From assembly GCF_014203095.1 (NCBI RefSeq), contig NZ_JACHIG010000015.1:48096-112095 (forward strand): 64,000 bases of DNA, read 5' to 3'. The notes beneath the pieces are model-generated. The model did no database searches. It saw only the letters and a program-made list of their open reading frames with translations, and was not told where the DNA came from. This document shows positions 61,847-64,000 of the stretch, piece after piece. The DNA comes from Prosthecobacter vanneervenii. Lineage in GTDB: Bacteria; Verrucomicrobiota; Verrucomicrobiia; Verrucomicrobiales; Verrucomicrobiaceae. Within the stretch, counting starts at the first letter, position 1. Each line of letters begins with the position of its first letter. The translations under genes and the position numbers were made by a program.

Positions 61847-63841
61847 ATGAAACTGCTTTTTCTACTTCCCCTCCTAGCCACTGCGAGCCTGGCGGCTGAG
61901 CCTCATCTGCCCAAGGGAACGAAGGCGCTGGCCTCGGCTGCGAAGAAAGGACACGGGCCACTGGCACTGGTGAACCTGAACCACCATGTGCTGGGACATG
62001 CTAAGGTGTTTGGCGGCAAGGAGGACGATTTGTTTGTGGCGGGCTACGGGGGACCGCAGGCGGTGCATCTGTTCCGATGGGTGGATGCGGCGGAGACGGG
62101 AGCGCCGGTGTTTGCGCAGCCGGTGGAGGTGAAGTGTGCGTTTAAGGACAAGGGGAGTGTGTTTCAGCGGAAGGATGGCGTGATCATCGGTCTGTGGATC
62201 GACAAGGATGCACTGGTGACGACGGAGTTTGACCGGGAGAAGGTGGAGTTTCGGGAAACGAAACGCACGAAGCTGCCGGGCGCAGTGAAATCGCCTGGGA
62301 GCCTGGGGGTGCTGGTGAATGCGGATGGCGGATATGATCTGGCGTTTGAGATGTCGAATGGCGGCAAGGGCGCGGAGGGGAGCCCGAACACGGAGGAGTG
62401 GAGGCCGTACAACTCGTCGGGCATTGCTGTGGGGGAGCTGAGGTATCGCTACCTGATGGGAGTGACGGCAGACGGCAAGGCGAGGCAGATCACGGCGACG
62501 AAGAACGAAGTGTATTTTTCGATGCATGGCGTCACGGCGATCAACCTGGGGAAAGGACACGAGCGGGATGTGGTGACGGGATCGCGGCAGGGGAATCTCG
62601 TACATTATCACAACACAGCGCCGAGCGGATTTGAACTGGAGAGGAAGCGGCTGATCGCGGGTGAGGATGGGAATGCGCTGCGGCATCCAAGCATCAACCC
62701 GAGTGTTTGCGCGTATGGCGGCGGGCTCATTGCCTGCGGTGAGGGATCGCCGTATTTTTACCGGTTCACGGGGAAGTTTACGAAAGCAGGAGCGCCGATT
62801 TTTACGGAGCCGGTTTCGGTATTGCAGGAACACGCGGACCTGTATGCCGGCACGCTGCCCTCTCCGACGACGGTGGACTGGGATGGGGACGGGGTGCTGG
62901 ACATTCTGGCGGGAAATTCGGAGGGGTTTGTGCTATTCTTTAAAAACACCGGCAGCAATGAGGCTCCGACGTTTCTACCCGCGACGCGCGTGAAGGCGGG
63001 CGGACGAGAGATTCAGGTCCAGGCGGGCTATGCCGGGAGTTTGCAGGGGCTGCAGGAAGCGCGGTGGGGGTACCTCTCGCCGAATGTGATCGACTGGAAC
63101 GGGGATGATCTGCCGGATCTGATCACTGGTGACATCACGGGCAACTACCTGATTTATCTGAATCGTGGTACGAAGACGGAGCCGAAGCTGGAGGTGGCGC
63201 ATCCGATTTATTGCGACGGGATGGATCTGCACGGCATGTGGCGATGCCGTGCGGCGCTGGCGAAGATGGGTGAGCGTGTGGCACTCGCGATCGTGGACGG
63301 GGATGATCACTTCCACCTGTACTGGCGGATCGATGACTACAATGTGGAGGATGGCGGAAAGCTGCTGCTGGAGGATGGGAAGCCGATAGGCGCGAGCGGT
63401 GGCGTGGGAGGGATGAGCGGGCGCTGCAAGCTGGACTTCTTTGACTGGAACCAGGATGGCAAACTGGATTTTGTGATCGGGACGGGACGTGTGTGCTGCA
63501 TTCCTGATCGTGCAACGGGGTACCCTATGGCGGCGCTGGGGCAGAACCCGGTGGTGGGCGGACTGGTGGGAAAGCTGGTGGATTCCGCACTGCCTGCGAA
63601 GCTGAAGAAGACGCTGGGTACGCCGCTGGTGATGCTGAACAGTGGAACAAATGAAGCGATGCGCTTTGCGAGGCCGCTGACGTTTCAGGATGAGGAGGGC
63701 AAGGTGGTGCAGCCCGGTGGCGCGCATGAGACAGGAGCTGTGGGCACGATGCTGGGCGGCAACGGGCCGAATTTGCTGATCTGCAATGAGGCCGGACGGA
63801 TGTTTCTGCTGCCGGGGAGAAAACTGCAAACGAAGCCGTGA
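61847..63841 (+). CDS. FG-GAP/VCBS-repeat exported protein
   Basis: 664 residues from the ATG at 61847, with leader MKLLFLLPLLATASLAAEPH. At least three calcium-binding FG-GAP/VCBS blades are seen: DWDGDGVLDILAGNSEGFVL, DWNGDDLPDLITGDITGNYL and DWNQDGKLDFVIGTGRVCC. Others are blurred earlier (KVFGGKEDDLFVAGYGGPQA). The integrin-like propeller commonly binds polysaccharide or surface partners. A large middle part has no named domain. Probably a secreted or surface protein that ends the sialidase locus. No gene is seen between its stop and the window end (63842-64000). Confidence 0.75.
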   Translation: MKLLFLLPLLATASLAAEPHLPKGTKALASAAKKGHGPLALVNLNHHVLGHAKVFGGKEDDLFVAGYGGPQAVHLFRWVDAAETGAPVFAQPVEVKCAFKDKGSVFQRKDGVIIGLWIDKDALVTTEFDREKVEFRETKRTKLPGAVKSPGSLGVLVNADGGYDLAFEMSNGGKGAEGSPNTEEWRPYNSSGIAVGELRYRYLMGVTADGKARQITATKNEVYFSMHGVTAINLGKGHERDVVTGSRQGNLVHYHNTAPSGFELERKRLIAGEDGNALRHPSINPSVCAYGGGLIACGEGSPYFYRFTGKFTKAGAPIFTEPVSVLQEHADLYAGTLPSPTTVDWDGDGVLDILAGNSEGFVLFFKNTGSNEAPTFLPATRVKAGGREIQVQAGYAGSLQGLQEARWGYLSPNVIDWNGDDLPDLITGDITGNYLIYLNRGTKTEPKLEVAHPIYCDGMDLHGMWRCRAALAKMGERVALAIVDGDDHFHLYWRIDDYNVEDGGKLLLEDGKPIGASGGVGGMSGRCKLDFFDWNQDGKLDFVIGTGRVCCIPDRATGYPMAALGQNPVVGGLVGKLVDSALPAKLKKTLGTPLVMLNSGTNEAMRFARPLTFQDEEGKVVQPGGAHETGAVGTMLGGNGPNLLICNEAGRMFLLPGRKLQTKP

Positions 63842-64000
63842 GGTTTACACGATGCGCAGTCGAAAACTGGTCTGTATGTCAGAGACGACTGCCATGATTT
63901 GCGGAGACTAGGCCGTGTTTGAAAACCCTCAAGAGCCATATCTGAGCCAGTCGATGACGGAGGCAAACTGAATGAGGGAGAGGAAGTGGCGAGCAAGCTT

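Noticed and set aside
1..64000. tRNA, rRNA, insertion sequences or prophage
   Set aside because: Nothing resembling cloverleaf tRNA ends, rRNA segments, transposases, integrases or phage structural genes was found by reading the sequence.

Overview
The window looks like chromosomal DNA of a Verrucomicrobiota bacterium, probably of the Verrucomicrobiales (Prosthecobacter/Verrucomicrobium-like). This is inference from gene content: two planctomycete-type cytochrome/DUF1549-DUF1553 plus DUF1501 sets, a 928-residue PVC-type haem-binding protein, twin-arginine Gfo/Idh oxidoreductases, DUF6807 and many secreted BNR/sialidase-fold proteins, in GC-rich DNA where Shine-Dalgarno sites are mostly weak. 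No rRNA, tRNA, CRISPR array, phage or insertion sequence was recognised.

Layout. 1-11.8 kb (minus strand): truncated tricorn/S41-like protein, kbl, a Gfo/Idh/MocA oxidoreductase, a LysR regulator, tdh, a phosphodiester glycosidase-like protein, then a DUF1501 protein coupled to a large PSD1 cytochrome-type protein. tdh and kbl make up the threonine to glycine plus acetyl-CoA route. Both carry a nearly identical 38-bp element directly before their start codons, and a decayed copy of the tdh 5' end lies about 1 kb away. 11.9-18.8 kb: mixed metabolic and housekeeping genes (SGNH hydrolase, TIM-barrel epimerase, DUF6807, SufE, S20, aldo/keto reductase, WalJ-like hydrolase). 18.9-25.1 kb: gltB-gltD (glutamate synthase). 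25.1-31.5 kb: lipoprotein, large subtilase with P-domain, M20 peptidase, dihaem cytochrome c. 31.6-40.8 kb: second DUF1501 and DUF1549/DUF1553 pair, membrane protein, TauE/SafE exporter, PVC haem protein with a coupled small membrane protein. 40.9-45.7 kb: galE, a probable secreted nuclease toxin with a coupled cysteine-rich partner (candidate immunity protein), recN, AraC regulator.

45.7-63.8 kb is one uninterrupted plus-strand run of 13 genes: a NanA/DapA-superfamily aldolase, five sialidase-fold (Asp-box) proteins including one fused to a formylglycine-generating-enzyme-like domain, several esterases, a ricin-esterase-SMP30 fusion, a polysaccharide-deacetylase-like protein and an FG-GAP protein. 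Nearly all have signal peptides, and several overlap by ATGA. It reads as an exported sialoglycan or acidic-polysaccharide degradation locus with its own AraC regulator, without SusC/SusD genes.

Strand composition changes once. The plus strand is C-rich up to about 25.6 kb and G-rich from about 26-30 kb onward, whichever strand the genes use. Three copies of a dispersed hairpin (CCGCACTC-GGA-GAGTGCGG) and several other hairpin remnants sit in spacers of the right half.
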